A DNA stretch of 64,000 nucleotides from an uncultured Clostridia bacterium (GTDB lineage: Bacteria > Bacillota > Clostridia > Lachnospirales > Anaerotignaceae). Shown here piece after piece: positions 46,588-56,311 of this stretch; the stretch's first letter is position 1, and every line of letters begins with the position of its first letter. The notes under the pieces are model-generated. The model ran no database searches. It had not been told where the DNA came from and saw only the letters and a program-made list of their open reading frames with translations. A program made the translations under genes and the position numbers. The DNA is taken from NCBI GenBank assembly GCA_944384265.1, contig CALWSR010000011.1:1-64000 (forward strand), given 5' to 3'.

Positions 46588-48837
46588 TTATTGTGTGGTT
46601 GTATTTTCCTCTTCTGTTGTTTCTTCTCCCATTGTCAGTGTCACCTTTGTGTCAGGCTCCACAGAAACGCCATATTTAGGCTCCTGTGAAATAACAATGC
46701 CTTCTGCATTTTCTATGGCTTCCACCTCAAATCCGCTGTCATTGAGTATGGTCACAGCCTCTGTGTATGTCTTTCCTTTTACATCCGGCACAGGCATCGT
46801 TCCTTGGTCGTCCTCTCCTTTTTCTACATACAATGTAATTTGACTGCCCTCATCCAGCTGTGTACCCCCGTGAGGAAATTGGTTTGTAACAGTATTTCCT
46901 GTACCCACCACACGATAGGTCAAATTTTTGCTGTCCAATGACAGCAGTGTAGAAAAAATGTCAGAGCCGGTGTAATCATCCACAGTAACGGTACCCTGCT
47001 TTTGCACAATTTCTGTGCCGTCTGCTGCATAGGTAGGCTGTATATTTTTATATTTTATAATTTTTTCCATCATTTCCTTTGACATAGGCACAGGAGTTTG
47101 TTTTCCATCCTGATAATCCTCTGGTTTAAATATGACTGTCAATACCACATATTGGGGATTTTCTACGGGGAAATAAGTAATGCAGGAAAGTGCCCAGTCT
47201 TCATTTTTTGCACGGCTTCCTGTTTGTGCTGTACCCGTTTTGCCGCCAATAGAATAGCCCTCTATTTTTGCCTTTTTACCAGTACCCTCTTCAATGGTGG
47301 CCTTCATCATAGTACGCATCAAATCGGAGGTTTCTCTGGATATCACACGTCTTCTGACTTCAGGTTCATTTTCATATACAACATTGCCTTCTTGGTCAAC
47401 AATTTGTGACACCACATAAGGCTTCATCAAATTTCCCCCATTGATGATAGCAGAAAATGCTGTCAGCGCCTGCACAGAGGTGCCTGTAAAGCCCTGTCCA
47501 AATGACATGGTGGCCAATTCCACAGGACCAATGTTGTCATAGGGATGTAAAATACCATTGGCTTCTGCCGGCAAATCAATGCCTGTTCTTTCTCCAAAGC
47601 CAAAATCTCTTTGATATTTATAAAATGTTTCTGTACCCATTTTTTGTGCAATCTCTATCATTGCCGGATTGCAGGACTGTGCCAATGCTCCCTGCACATC
47701 CAATGTACCGTGTCCGGAGCGCAAATGACAGCGAATGTTTTCTTCATACACATCTACACTGCCTGTGCAAAAAAATGTCTGATTTTGTGTGATAATCCCT
47801 TCCTCCAGTGCGGCGGCAACTGTAATGGGTTTAAAAATGGAGCCTGGCTCATATGTACTGCTTACATTAAAATTGTTCCACATTCTATTTTTATAATCTA
47901 TCTGTTCTTGCTCGCTCATGGCATTCCATGCTTCTGCAAAGGCAGGGTCTGACAGTGCAATGGGGTCGTCAGGATTGTTTAAATCAAATCTACCTGAATC
48001 TGCCATGGCGTACACCTCTCCCGTGTTTGGATTCATCACCATGATGGCCACAGCCTCAGAGGGCCACTGGGCAGCCGTTTCATTTACAATTTCCTCGGCA
48101 TACTGTTGTATGGTATAATCCAGTGTTGTCACAACTGTGTCCCCATCCTTTGCATCATACTCCATTTGTACTGCTGTACTGTTTCCATCATAGGAAATAA
48201 AAGACCTGCCGGGGGTGCCTGTCATATATTTATCATAGTAGCTTTCAATGCCCCATTTGGAATCCCCTCTCATAAACCCTATCACATGAGCGGCCAATGT
48301 TTTCAAAGGATATGTTCTTTTTGTGCTTTTTTCAAAATAAATACCCTTTAAATTTTGTGCTTCCAATTTCTCTTTAATTTCCTTATCCACATTTCTTGCC
48401 AGCACCTTCCAGTTGTTGTCTGTATAAGGTGCTTGGGTATCAGGATTGATTTGCACACCATGCTCCAGCTCTGCATAATCCAAATCAGGAAAAACTTCTT
48501 TTAAAGCATTAAATGTTTTTTGCTGTTCTTCTATTCTTTTGCTCTCACTCAAATTGGTCAAAGCCAATACACGGGAATCCAGTATCACATTGTATACAAT
48601 GGTACTGACAGCAAGGGGCTGATTATTCCTGTCCACAATAGAGCCTCTGTTTGCAGGCACCACAGAATCATAGCGGTTGACCTGCTGTTCCTTTGCCCTG
48701 TTTTCATATTCTGCTCCCTTTACTGTTTTAAAATAATAAACTCGTCCTCCCAATACTGTCAATGTTATGACAAATATAAAAAACACAAAATATAACCTTC
48801 CCTTTATGGGTGCTGTTGGTATTCTTCTTCTTTTCAT
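46588..48837 (-). CDS. pbpB: Class B penicillin-binding protein with PASTA domains, PbpB/FtsI-like
   Basis: Septal transpeptidase candidate, 749 residues: N-terminal membrane helix (LYFVFFIFVITLTVLGGRV), dimerisation domain (VPANRGSIVDRNNQPLAVS), catalytic domain with SIFK (Ser333), SCN (388) and KTG (533-535), then two PASTA domains (~620-685 and ~690-740; PVPDVKGKTYTEAVTIL) and an acidic Thr/Glu tail. It follows ftsL by 10 bp and precedes spoVD, the same order as pbpB-spoVD in Bacillus. It should partner with an FtsW-type polymerase in division. Confidence 0.92.
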   Translation of the reverse strand: MKRRRIPTAPIKGRLYFVFFIFVITLTVLGGRVYYFKTVKGAEYENRAKEQQVNRYDSVVPANRGSIVDRNNQPLAVSTIVYNVILDSRVLALTNLSESKRIEEQQKTFNALKEVFPDLDYAELEHGVQINPDTQAPYTDNNWKVLARNVDKEIKEKLEAQNLKGIYFEKSTKRTYPLKTLAAHVIGFMRGDSKWGIESYYDKYMTGTPGRSFISYDGNSTAVQMEYDAKDGDTVVTTLDYTIQQYAEEIVNETAAQWPSEAVAIMVMNPNTGEVYAMADSGRFDLNNPDDPIALSDPAFAEAWNAMSEQEQIDYKNRMWNNFNVSSTYEPGSIFKPITVAAALEEGIITQNQTFFCTGSVDVYEENIRCHLRSGHGTLDVQGALAQSCNPAMIEIAQKMGTETFYKYQRDFGFGERTGIDLPAEANGILHPYDNIGPVELATMSFGQGFTGTSVQALTAFSAIINGGNLMKPYVVSQIVDQEGNVVYENEPEVRRRVISRETSDLMRTMMKATIEEGTGKKAKIEGYSIGGKTGTAQTGSRAKNEDWALSCITYFPVENPQYVVLTVIFKPEDYQDGKQTPVPMSKEMMEKIIKYKNIQPTYAADGTEIVQKQGTVTVDDYTGSDIFSTLLSLDSKNLTYRVVGTGNTVTNQFPHGGTQLDEGSQITLYVEKGEDDQGTMPVPDVKGKTYTEAVTILNDSGFEVEAIENAEGIVISQEPKYGVSVEPDTKVTLTMGEETTEEENTTTQ

Positions 48838-48847
48838 TGGTCAAACA

Positions 48848-49402
48848 TCATTCCTTTTTAAATAATCCTACAATGGTTCTGACTAATGTATTTTCCCCTT
48901 TTTGCTGCGCTGCCTCCTTGTTGTCCTCTTCATAATGAATGGTATAGCTTTGCTGGGGAACATCTATGTATTTGATTTGATAAGACTGAGGCTCCACCAT
49001 ACCCAATTTTTCTGTTGCAATTTTTTTTACATTTTCCAAATCCATTTGCTCAGAAACATCTGCTGCCAAAAGAGCGTTTTCATTTTTCAGCTGGCTTAGC
49101 TTGTCTTTATATTCCTGTGTTTCTACCCTTTGCTCTGTCACCAATGCACTGGACCACATAAACGCCAGTGTGCCGCAAAAAAATACAGCCAACACCATAA
49201 CAATTTTAATGCTGTAAAGACGGTTGGCCCGTCTTTGCAAAGCCAATTTTGTTTTGACAGACTGCTGTCTGTTTTTTGTATTTTTTCTTTTTACAGCCTT
49301 TTTCTGCGGTTCATATTCCTGCTCTATTTCATAAGCCACGCCTCCATGGGTATAGTAGGCATTTGCTTGCTGATACTTTTTGGGTTTGTTTTTTACAGCC
49401 AT
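48848..49402 (-). CDS. ftsL: FtsL-like cell division protein
   Basis: Small bitopic septum protein of 184 residues: a long basic cytoplasmic region (KKAVKRKNTKNRQQSVKTK), one membrane helix (IVMVLAVFFCGTLAFMW), then an extracellular coiled coil (KDKLSQLKNENALLAADVSE) ending in the typical KIATEKLGMVEP. FtsL couples the divisome sensor proteins to the PBP/FtsW pair. Sequence conservation in FtsL is weak; position between rsmH and pbpB is the main support. The ATG at 49402 is preferred over the GTG at 49414. Confidence 0.85.
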   Translation of the reverse strand: MAVKNKPKKYQQANAYYTHGGVAYEIEQEYEPQKKAVKRKNTKNRQQSVKTKLALQRRANRLYSIKIVMVLAVFFCGTLAFMWSSALVTEQRVETQEYKDKLSQLKNENALLAADVSEQMDLENVKKIATEKLGMVEPQSYQIKYIDVPQQSYTIHYEEDNKEAAQQKGENTLVRTIVGLFKKE

Positions 49403-49423
49403 GATTTTTAACACTTCCTTGTT

Positions 49424-50356
49424 TTAAATTCCTTCCAAAACACGCAGCTTTGCGCTTCTGGAGCGATGGTTCTGCTCCAGCTCCTCCTGGGAAGGTAATA
49501 TGGGTTTTTTGGTAATCACTTTTGCCCTTGGTTTGTTTTCACAAATGCACACAGGAAACTCCTTTGGACAAGTACAGGGATTTTCCTGCAAACGAAAAGC
49601 ATTTTTTACAATACGGTCCTCCAAGGAATGAAATGTAATAATACAAAGCCTGCCCTTTGGCTTTAAAAATTCCGTAGATTCCGTAATGGCCTTTTCCAGC
49701 ATGGCCAGCTCTTGGTTGACTTCAATGCGAATTGCCTGAAAAGTTCTTTTGGCAGGATGAGGCCCCTCTTTTCTTGCCCCCTTTGGCACCGCCCTTTTGA
49801 TGCAGTCCACCAACTGACCTGTGGTTTGAATAGGCTTTTGCTTTCTTTGCTCCACAATAAATTTTGCGATTCTTTTTGCCCAACGCTCCTCGCCGTATTC
49901 AAATATGATTTTGTTTAATTTTTCTTCGCTGTATGTGTTTATTACATCATAGGCAGAAAAATCACGGGTATCATCCATTCTCATATCCAGCGGCGCATCC
50001 TGCTGGTAGGAAAATCCCCTTTGGCTTTCATCCAGCTGATGGGAGGAAACGCCAATATCCAGCAAAATCCCATCCACCTGATTTATGTGTAAGGATTGTA
50101 ATATAGATTTCATATTTCCAAAATTATCATGAACAAATGTTATTTTTTGCAAATGGTTTTGTAATGTTTTTTTTGCCGCCTCATGGGCGTGCAAATCTTG
50201 GTCTATGGCAATGAGCCTGCCTGTTGTCAGCCTTTGGCAAATGGCCAGGCTGTGACCGCCTCCGCCCATTGTGCCATCTACATAAATGCCGTCTTGTTTT
50301 ATATGCAGATTTTCAATGCATTCCTTTAACAGCACCGACACATGATGAAATTCCAT
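49424..50356 (-). CDS. rsmH: 16S rRNA (cytosine(1402)-N(4))-methyltransferase
   Basis: Methylates N4 of C1402 in the decoding centre of 16S rRNA (old name mraW). 310 residues; SAM motif [26 protein letters not shown], the conserved [20 protein letters not shown] and late [15 protein letters not shown] are present. A Cys cluster ([12 protein letters not shown]) near the end is usual. ATG 50356 with AGGAGTG upstream; the GTG nine bases earlier is part of that site. Second gene of the cluster. Confidence 0.96.
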   Translation of the reverse strand: MEFHHVSVLLKECIENLHIKQDGIYVDGTMGGGGHSLAICQRLTTGRLIAIDQDLHAHEAAKKTLQNHLQKITFVHDNFGNMKSILQSLHINQVDGILLDIGVSSHQLDESQRGFSYQQDAPLDMRMDDTRDFSAYDVINTYSEEKLNKIIFEYGEERWAKRIAKFIVEQRKQKPIQTTGQLVDCIKRAVPKGARKEGPHPAKRTFQAIRIEVNQELAMLEKAITESTEFLKPKGRLCIITFHSLEDRIVKNAFRLQENPCTCPKEFPVCICENKPRAKVITKKPILPSQEELEQNHRSRSAKLRVLEGI

Positions 50357-50367
50357 GGTTTTCACTC

Positions 50368-50799
50368 CTAAATGCCTATATTTTCCATTTTAAAAGCAAG
50401 GTCGTTGCTGATAAAATTCTCTTCTTCGTTATATGCCCTCCAGCTTTGCTTATCCCATATTTCCACTCGGTTATTGACGCCAATGGATACAATTTCTTTT
50501 TTTAAATGGGCATATTCTCTTAAATTGATGGGCAATATGATTCTGCACTGGTTGTCCAAATCACATTCCACAGCACCGGAAAAGAAAAAACGTACAAATT
50601 TTCTGGCGTCTGTGCTTGTAAGGGGAAGCCGGCTGAGTTTTTGCTCAAAAGCCTTCCATTCGCTTTGCGGATAAGCAAACAAGCAATTATCCAATCCCTT
50701 TGTCACAACAAAATGTTCTCCCAGTCCTTCCCGAAATTTGGCAGGTACAATCAGCCTTCCTTTTGCATCAATGCTATGCTGATATTCCCCCATAAACAT
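50368..50799 (-). CDS. mraZ: Transcriptional regulator MraZ
   Basis: AbrB-like DNA-binding protein, 143 residues, with two MraZ repeats: [21 protein letters not shown] and [20 protein letters not shown]. MraZ oligomers bind repeated boxes in their own promoter and control the dcw cluster. Three such boxes are visible at 50837-50866. ATG 50799; first gene of the cluster. Confidence 0.95.
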   Translation of the reverse strand: MFMGEYQHSIDAKGRLIVPAKFREGLGEHFVVTKGLDNCLFAYPQSEWKAFEQKLSRLPLTSTDARKFVRFFFSGAVECDLDNQCRIILPINLREYAHLKKEIVSIGVNNRVEIWDKQSWRAYNEEENFISNDLAFKMENIGI

Positions 50800-50836
50800 T
50801 TGTCATCACCACACCTTCACCTCAAAAAAGTGCTTT

Positions 50837-50866
50837 CCTCCCCTTTGCTCCACTTTGTACCACTTT
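50837..50866 (-). promoter_or_regulatory. MraZ boxes, three 10-bp direct repeats
   Basis: On the minus strand AAAGTGGTAC, AAAGTGGAGC and AAAGGGGAGG lie head to tail with exact 10-bp period, between the -10 element and the mraZ start. The AAAGTG core and one-turn spacing fit known MraZ sites, in which a protein ring touches successive repeats on one DNA face. Autoregulation of the cluster is inferred. Confidence 0.75.
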
Positions 50867-50873
50867 TATGTTT

Positions 50874-50902
50874 ATTGTAATATAAATGTAATAAAAACAC
50901 AA
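50874..50902 (-). promoter_or_regulatory. Promoter of the dcw cluster
   Basis: TTGTGT (50902-50897), 17 bp, TACAAT (50879-50874) on the minus strand, immediately upstream of the MraZ boxes. Confidence 0.65.
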
Positions 50903-51626
50903 GAGGAAAAGCCAGAAACCATTCTTTTTTTTACTGTATTTTTTGTTTTTTCTCTATACCCATATAAAAAGGCTTCTTTTATTTTACCCCGTATATATGG
51001 AATTTCTCTGTTAAAATAGGATTTTTTCCCCATGCTGAAATATGATAAAAAAGCCATGTCATATACACAGATTATTTCTTAAAAATTTTCTGCATTTCTT
51101 AACATTTTATTAAAAAATTAGATATGGTTTTATCAAAAACCCCTTTTTATAATATTTTTTTGTATTATTTTTTATGGTATTGCTTTTATGTTCATTTCCT
51201 TTTCATTTTGCAAAATACAAAGCAGTCGGACAGTCTATGAAATATATATCTGTGCCGTTCTTCCAGCGGTTTGCCATATAGGGGCAGGCTCTTTTTTTGC
51301 CAAAGGATTTTCTCTTGCTTGCTGCCCTTATGATATTTCATTGCCCCCCAGCGGATATGCTTTTTATGGATTTTCCCTATCCTTCTCTATGCTTTTCTGG
51401 TGTATCTGCATAATAACATTTACACCAAAATACATTGCCTTACGAAACCATTTCTGTCACAAAACATATCCTCTTTCTCTCCAATTTTCCACAAAAATTA
51501 ATATGCTTATTTTACTGCTAACCTCCAACCGCCTTTTCATTCCATTTTTTCAGCTGACAAACCACAATTTTATTATCACCAAAAAGTATTTTTACTTCTG
51601 CCTCAGCCCCAAATAGCTTACCCATA
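50903..51626. other. Intergenic region, no gene seen
   Basis: About 720 bp. The longest frame (51188-51616, plus strand) has no ribosome site and an unlikely Cys/Phe/Ser-rich composition typical of shadow frames here; not called. Confidence 0.5.
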
Positions 51627-51656
51627 CAAAAAAAGATTGCTGATTTCAGCAATCTT
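51627..51656 (-). terminator. Intrinsic terminator downstream of lgt
   Basis: Stem AAGATTGCTGA / TCAGCAATCTT with seven T residues on the minus strand, about 170 bp past the lgt stop. Confidence 0.7.
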
Positions 51657-51826
51657 AAAAGAAATTTTGATACCCTTTCCATATTTCAAAAGCACTTTTA
51701 AAATGAAAAATTTTGTAAATATCCTCTGTATTTTCTCCAAACAAAGCAGCAGGCCTTTTCTTGTTTTCATTTGTATCCGAGGCTGTTTTCTTGCATTTCA
51801 TCATTTTATTTCTATTTTCATACTGC

Positions 51827-52684
51827 CTATGTCAAATCTCTTTGTTTTTTATTTCCATACCACAGCCACACAACTGCTGCTATCACCAACACAACAGAAA
51901 ATAACTGGGATACAGCAAAGCTTCCTATCATCAGCTGGTCTGTTCTGAGTCCTTCAATCCATGCCCTGCCACAGGCATATCCTAAAATGTAATAGCCAAA
52001 TATTTGTCCATGAAATTTTTTTCTTTTTCTCAGTGCCAAAAGAAGTAGGAATATGGCTAAATTCCACAATGATTCATATAAAAATGTAGGATGTACCTGT
52101 ATATATTCTGTACCATTGATGGTTATGCTATGCTCCAATACGGAAGGAGCCGCATTGTGTACCTGCTCTTTTAAATATCTCATGGCAAAAAGATTGTCTG
52201 TATAGCCGCCAAATGCCTCTCGATTAAAAAAATTGCCCCATCTGCCAATGATTTGCCCCAAAAGCAGGCTTGGAGCCGCCGTATCTGCTACCAGCCAAAA
52301 ATTCAAATGCTTTTTTTTGGTATAAACAAGCACAATCAACACACCGGCAATGATGCCCCCATATATGGCAAGGCCTCCTTCTCTTAATGCAAATATTTTT
52401 AAAATATTGTCTGCATACAATTCCCATGAAAATATCACATAATATAGTCTTGCTCCGATTACGGCAAATATCACGCCAAACAATGCAATGTCTACATAGT
52501 TTTCCGGATTTTGTCCTGTTGTTTTTGCTTGCTTTATGGCAAATGCCAGTGCCAAAAGCACCCCCGCTGCAATAATAATGCCATACCAATAAACATCCTG
52601 ACCAAAAATTTGAAATGCCACTCGGCTTAAATGGTCTATTTTAATGCCCAAATGCGGAAACCAAATTTCAGGCATATTCCCCAT
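51827..52684 (-). CDS. lgt: Prolipoprotein diacylglyceryl transferase
   Basis: Transfers diacylglycerol from phosphatidylglycerol to the lipobox Cys of prolipoproteins in the membrane. 285 residues, about seven membrane segments. Signatures: VYWYGIIIAAGVLLA, EGGLAIYGGIIAG, the Lgt motif GRWGNFFNREAFGG, VHPTFLYESLWNL, and late GRAWIEGLRTDQL. ATG 52684 follows AAGGAG at 7 bp. A diverged leader repeat lies upstream. Confidence 0.95.
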   Translation of the reverse strand: MGNMPEIWFPHLGIKIDHLSRVAFQIFGQDVYWYGIIIAAGVLLALAFAIKQAKTTGQNPENYVDIALFGVIFAVIGARLYYVIFSWELYADNILKIFALREGGLAIYGGIIAGVLIVLVYTKKKHLNFWLVADTAAPSLLLGQIIGRWGNFFNREAFGGYTDNLFAMRYLKEQVHNAAPSVLEHSITINGTEYIQVHPTFLYESLWNLAIFLLLLALRKRKKFHGQIFGYYILGYACGRAWIEGLRTDQLMIGSFAVSQLFSVVLVIAAVVWLWYGNKKQRDLT

Positions 52685-52713
52685 ACAAATTCTCCTTTCT
52701 TATTCTGGAATTT

Positions 52714-52950
52714 TGCTGCATTGATAGAAAATGAAAGCTGCAAAACATTCCTTTTTCAATCAAAACAAGCCCTTTGTATTCTCACTTTATCAAAATCAAA
52801 GCAAGAGAATTTTTCAGCAGAAGCTGCCATTTTTTTAAAGCCCTTAGATTTTTGCCTTTTTTAGCCGCTTCAAAAGAAGCTAACATCCATACAGCCCTTA
52901 TGGCCGTATTTCATTGCTTACAATATCATTTTTCATAGGAACTAAAACAG
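52714..52950 (-). repeat. Leader repeat family, diverged copy before lgt
   Basis: Weakest member of the family. The proximal end TGCTGCATTGATAGAAAATG begins 30 bp upstream of the lgt start; the distal end reads, on the minus strand, CCTATGAAAAATGATATTG, with a small frame MKNDIVSNEIRP. The middle is poorly conserved. Identification rests on both ends and on the same 30-bp offset as the other copies. Confidence 0.4.
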
Positions 52951-53553
52951 TCCCCTTATGGAATTGTATTGTTTAAAAAATAAAGTGCAGAAAGGTATTG
53001 CTTTATTCCATTTTTAAAGCCATACACAATGACAGCCCTTCCCTTTCAAAATTGGGAAAATACAAATATATAAAAAAGAAATCTGCAAAGCTTTATGCTC
53101 ATCATCCCAAATTATTTTTTACAAAATTTTACTTCTGTTATAAAATATAGAAATATTGTTTTGTCAATCAAAGCCCATTTCATACTATTTTTATTGTCCA
53201 AAGCATATTGGAAGCATAATAAAAAATACCTTTTTTCACATTTATAAAAGCACTGCAAAAAGCTGCTGTCTGAAAATTTTTATATTCCATTATGGAAATT
53301 GTTTTATCATATTTCTATGATTTTTAGCTGTGATGACATTGTTTTTTATGAATCCACTGATTTTTTAGAGCAGCACAGCAAATCATGATGATTTATATTT
53401 TATTAGAAAATATGTCAGCATTGTGCAAAGCTGTTTTGAAAACTATTTTTATATGGCTGTTTTGACAGCACCATGCCTATGAAAATGATAAAAATAACAG
53501 CCATACACTCTGCTGCAACAGAAAAAAATACGCTCTCAACAGATTTTCCATTT
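52951..53553. other. Intergenic region, no gene seen
   Basis: About 600 bp of AT-rich DNA downstream of the M16 pair; nothing recognised. Confidence 0.5.
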
Positions 53554-54819
53554 CTATTTTACAACGGAAATTGCCATTGCATTTTCTGAAAAATCCTTTT
53601 GAAATACTCTTTGCACCTCTTCTTTTTTAATGCTTTGCAAAATGTGAAAACCATCAAACAAATCTCTGTTTTTCATGGCAAGCTCTAATTGCCCCATACA
53701 AATGGCATAAATAGAATTAAAGCTTCTTATCATTCTGCCAATTTGTTTCTTTTTTGCTCTTTCAAACACCTCTTCACAAATACCTTGCTTTTGTATTTGT
53801 TCTATTTCCTCCAAAAGCAGCTGAGCAGTTTTTTGGGGCTGCGGTCCTGCTGCTGAAAATGCCGTAAATGCATAGCCTTCTCCCGAAAAAAACTCACAGC
53901 CCAAAGGCTCCTGTATCCATTGCTTTTCATAGGCCTTTTCAAAAAAAGAGGAGCTTTCTCCTGCCAAAATATCCAATGCCATGCGCAAAAGATACATTTG
54001 CTTTATCCCCTTAATATCCTCCTGGGGTTTTTGTTTAAAACCGATTTGAAAAATGGGCTTCATCAATGACATATCTGTTTTCGTATATGCTTTGACCACT
54101 GCCTCCGGTTCCTTTTCAAACAAAGAAACGGCTCTGTGTCCATTTGTAGGCTTCATTATATTTTCTGCCAATTCCAGCACCCTTTCACTGTCTATCTCTC
54201 CGGCGCACACCAAAAAAAAGTTCTCAGGAGTATAATATGCCTCATAGCTTTTTTGCAGTATTTCTGCACTGATTTGTTGTATAGATTCTGTTGTGCCTGC
54301 AATGGGATTTTTTACAGTGTGATTGTGATACAAATTTTTCAGCAAATCAAAAAATACAATCCAGCCAGGGTCATCATCATACATTGTAATCTCGCTGGCA
54401 ATAATCTTTTTTTCCCGTTCTGTTGCTTGCTGTGTAAAATGGGGATGCTGTACAAATGAAAGCAGTAATTTCAAATTTTCATAAAAATTTTCTTGGCAGG
54501 AAAAATAATATGCCGTTTTTTGAAAATCTGTAAAAGCATTGGCAGATGCCCCCTGCTTTGAAAATTTTGTAAAAGCATCTCCCCAAGATTGTTCAAAAAG
54601 CTTATGCTCTATAAAATGGGCAGTACCCAATGGCATACAATGCTTTTCTTCCTCTGTGGGCCTGCGATATGCAATGTCATTGGAGCCAAACCTTGTAAAA
54701 AGCACCGCCATTTTTTCTCCATAGCCATCTTTTGGAATTATATAACATTTCATACCGGATGACAACTTTTTTGTAACAATTTTATCACCGATGATATTGT
54801 TCTCTTTTCTCATTTCCAT
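53554..54819 (-). CDS. M16 zinc peptidase, YmfH-like
   Basis: M16-family metallopeptidase of 421 residues. The inverted zinc motif HxxEH is present (AHFIEHKLFE) with the downstream Glu region (REKKIIASEITMYDDDPGW), so this is the catalytic-type subunit. In Bacillus the pair ymfF/ymfH has been tied to EF-P modification, and database names reflect that; no efp gene is nearby. ATG 54819 follows GAGGG and lies 15 bp after the partner gene. Confidence 0.88.
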   Translation of the reverse strand: MEMRKENNIIGDKIVTKKLSSGMKCYIIPKDGYGEKMAVLFTRFGSNDIAYRRPTEEEKHCMPLGTAHFIEHKLFEQSWGDAFTKFSKQGASANAFTDFQKTAYYFSCQENFYENLKLLLSFVQHPHFTQQATEREKKIIASEITMYDDDPGWIVFFDLLKNLYHNHTVKNPIAGTTESIQQISAEILQKSYEAYYTPENFFLVCAGEIDSERVLELAENIMKPTNGHRAVSLFEKEPEAVVKAYTKTDMSLMKPIFQIGFKQKPQEDIKGIKQMYLLRMALDILAGESSSFFEKAYEKQWIQEPLGCEFFSGEGYAFTAFSAAGPQPQKTAQLLLEEIEQIQKQGICEEVFERAKKKQIGRMIRSFNSIYAICMGQLELAMKNRDLFDGFHILQSIKKEEVQRVFQKDFSENAMAISVVK

Positions 54820-54834
54820 CTCTTTTCCCTCTTT

Positions 54835-56076
54835 TCATTGTAAAAAATAAATGGTATCCAAAAAAATGCCCTGTGCGCATTTTTGCACCGCTTCTGCTGT
54901 TACCGCTTTGATTTCTGCTGCAAACTGTGATATGGTTCTGTTTGTTTTCAGCACTCTTTCATTCCATGCAAAATCCATCAATGCCGTTTGGCTGTCCTTC
55001 ATGGCTTCATAATACCGCAGCATATTTTCCTTTGCCTCCTCCAATGGCTCTGCCTTTGGCTTTTTTTGCTGCAATGCTTCCAACGCTTTTTGTATGATTG
55101 CAACAGCTTTTTCATAATCCTGCTTTTGTATGCCGGCTTTTACCATCAATATAGGCTGCAAGCGGAACAAAAAGGAACTGATGTCATAGCAGGCGCCTTC
55201 TTTTTCTCTCACCTGCTGAAACAGCAAAGAAGCAGGACTTCCTCCAAAAAGCTCGTTCAAAACAAGCAGTGCGGCATATTCCCTGCTTTCCGGCTGTGTT
55301 TTTGTACGAAATCCCAGCACAATACGGCTTTGGGCAATGTGCAGTGTTTCTTTGATTTCCTGCACCTTCTGAAAGGACCTTTTCTCTTTTTTATCTGCCT
55401 TAAAAAGAGTATCCTTTTGAAATGGCATTCTTTTTGCAAAATCCAGCATAGCCTCTTTTTGTGCCTTTTCTCCTGTCAAAAAAATTTCTGCCGGTATATG
55501 TGCAATCATATTTTGATAATACTCAAACAATGTTATTTCATCAATTTGCTTCAAATCCTCTATATATCCATCTGCAAAAATACCAAATGCCTCTTCCTTG
55601 CACATTTCCTCCAAACAGCGCAGCTTGGCATATTCTTTTTTATCATCCTGTCTGCTTTTTATTTTTTCCTCCAAAATACCTTTTTCTCTTTCCACTATTT
55701 TTTTGGGAAAGCCCTTTCCCTCCTGTATTGGTGCAAAAATCATATTTTGCAAAAAAACAAAGCACTCTTCCATCAATTCCCTTTTATATTTTACAAATTC
55801 CAAATAAAAAAATAATACCTGTTCTTCTCCTTTTTTGATAATAGATATATCAAAAACACTGCCAAACATATCATCATTTTTTTGGCTGACAGCTCTTCTG
55901 GAAGGATAGCTTTGACAGCCGTTTTTTAACACCTCTGCCAAAAGTGCTGTTTTGGTGGCATTTTCCTTTGTCAAAGGCACACGAAAGCCAATGCTTATGA
56001 TGTTGGTTTTAAACTGCTTTGCCTCCAAAAAATGGATATATTTTTGGTCATTTTTTTCTTTTTCCATTGTTATCAT
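54835..56076 (-). CDS. M16 peptidase-like protein, YmfF-like, no zinc motif
   Basis: Partner of the YmfH-like protein, 413 residues, M16 fold by overall pattern (NNLLLNELFGGSPASLLFQQVREK-type segment, here LVLNELFGGSPASLLFQQVR, and ACYDISS). It lacks HxxEH; the region that should hold it reads ATKTALLAEVL. Such non-catalytic M16 subunits supply substrate-binding residues in a heterodimer. ATG 56076 follows GAGGTG. First gene of the two-gene operon. Confidence 0.87.
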   Translation of the reverse strand: MITMEKEKNDQKYIHFLEAKQFKTNIISIGFRVPLTKENATKTALLAEVLKNGCQSYPSRRAVSQKNDDMFGSVFDISIIKKGEEQVLFFYLEFVKYKRELMEECFVFLQNMIFAPIQEGKGFPKKIVEREKGILEEKIKSRQDDKKEYAKLRCLEEMCKEEAFGIFADGYIEDLKQIDEITLFEYYQNMIAHIPAEIFLTGEKAQKEAMLDFAKRMPFQKDTLFKADKKEKRSFQKVQEIKETLHIAQSRIVLGFRTKTQPESREYAALLVLNELFGGSPASLLFQQVREKEGACYDISSFLFRLQPILMVKAGIQKQDYEKAVAIIQKALEALQQKKPKAEPLEEAKENMLRYYEAMKDSQTALMDFAWNERVLKTNRTISQFAAEIKAVTAEAVQKCAQGIFLDTIYFLQ

Positions 56077-56142
56077 GCTTTTTTCACCTCAATGTTGTAT
56101 AATGGTTTATTCTTTCCCATTTTGGGACAAAAAATCCAATAG

Positions 56143-56171
56143 AAAAAGACTTGGATTTTTTTATCCAAGTC
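56143..56171 (-). terminator. Intrinsic terminator of addB
   Basis: Nine-bp perfect stem GACTTGGAT / ATCCAAGTC with five T residues on the minus strand, about 140 bp past the addB stop. Confidence 0.75.
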
Positions 56172-56311
56172 AAGCCAAATCTGAGGGTATCAAAAGGCAT
56201 CAAAAAATATAAAAGCTTTTTTATAAAAATAAATGGCCTACCAAGCATTTCAAAAAACATTTTATTTTGCAGCTCTTTTGCTGCCGGAAAACTATCTTTT
56301 ATGCCATTTCT

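Noticed and set aside
51188..51616. 142-codon plus-strand frame
   Set aside because: No ribosome site, Cys/Phe/Ser-rich composition typical of shadows in pyrimidine-rich DNA, no recognisable domain.
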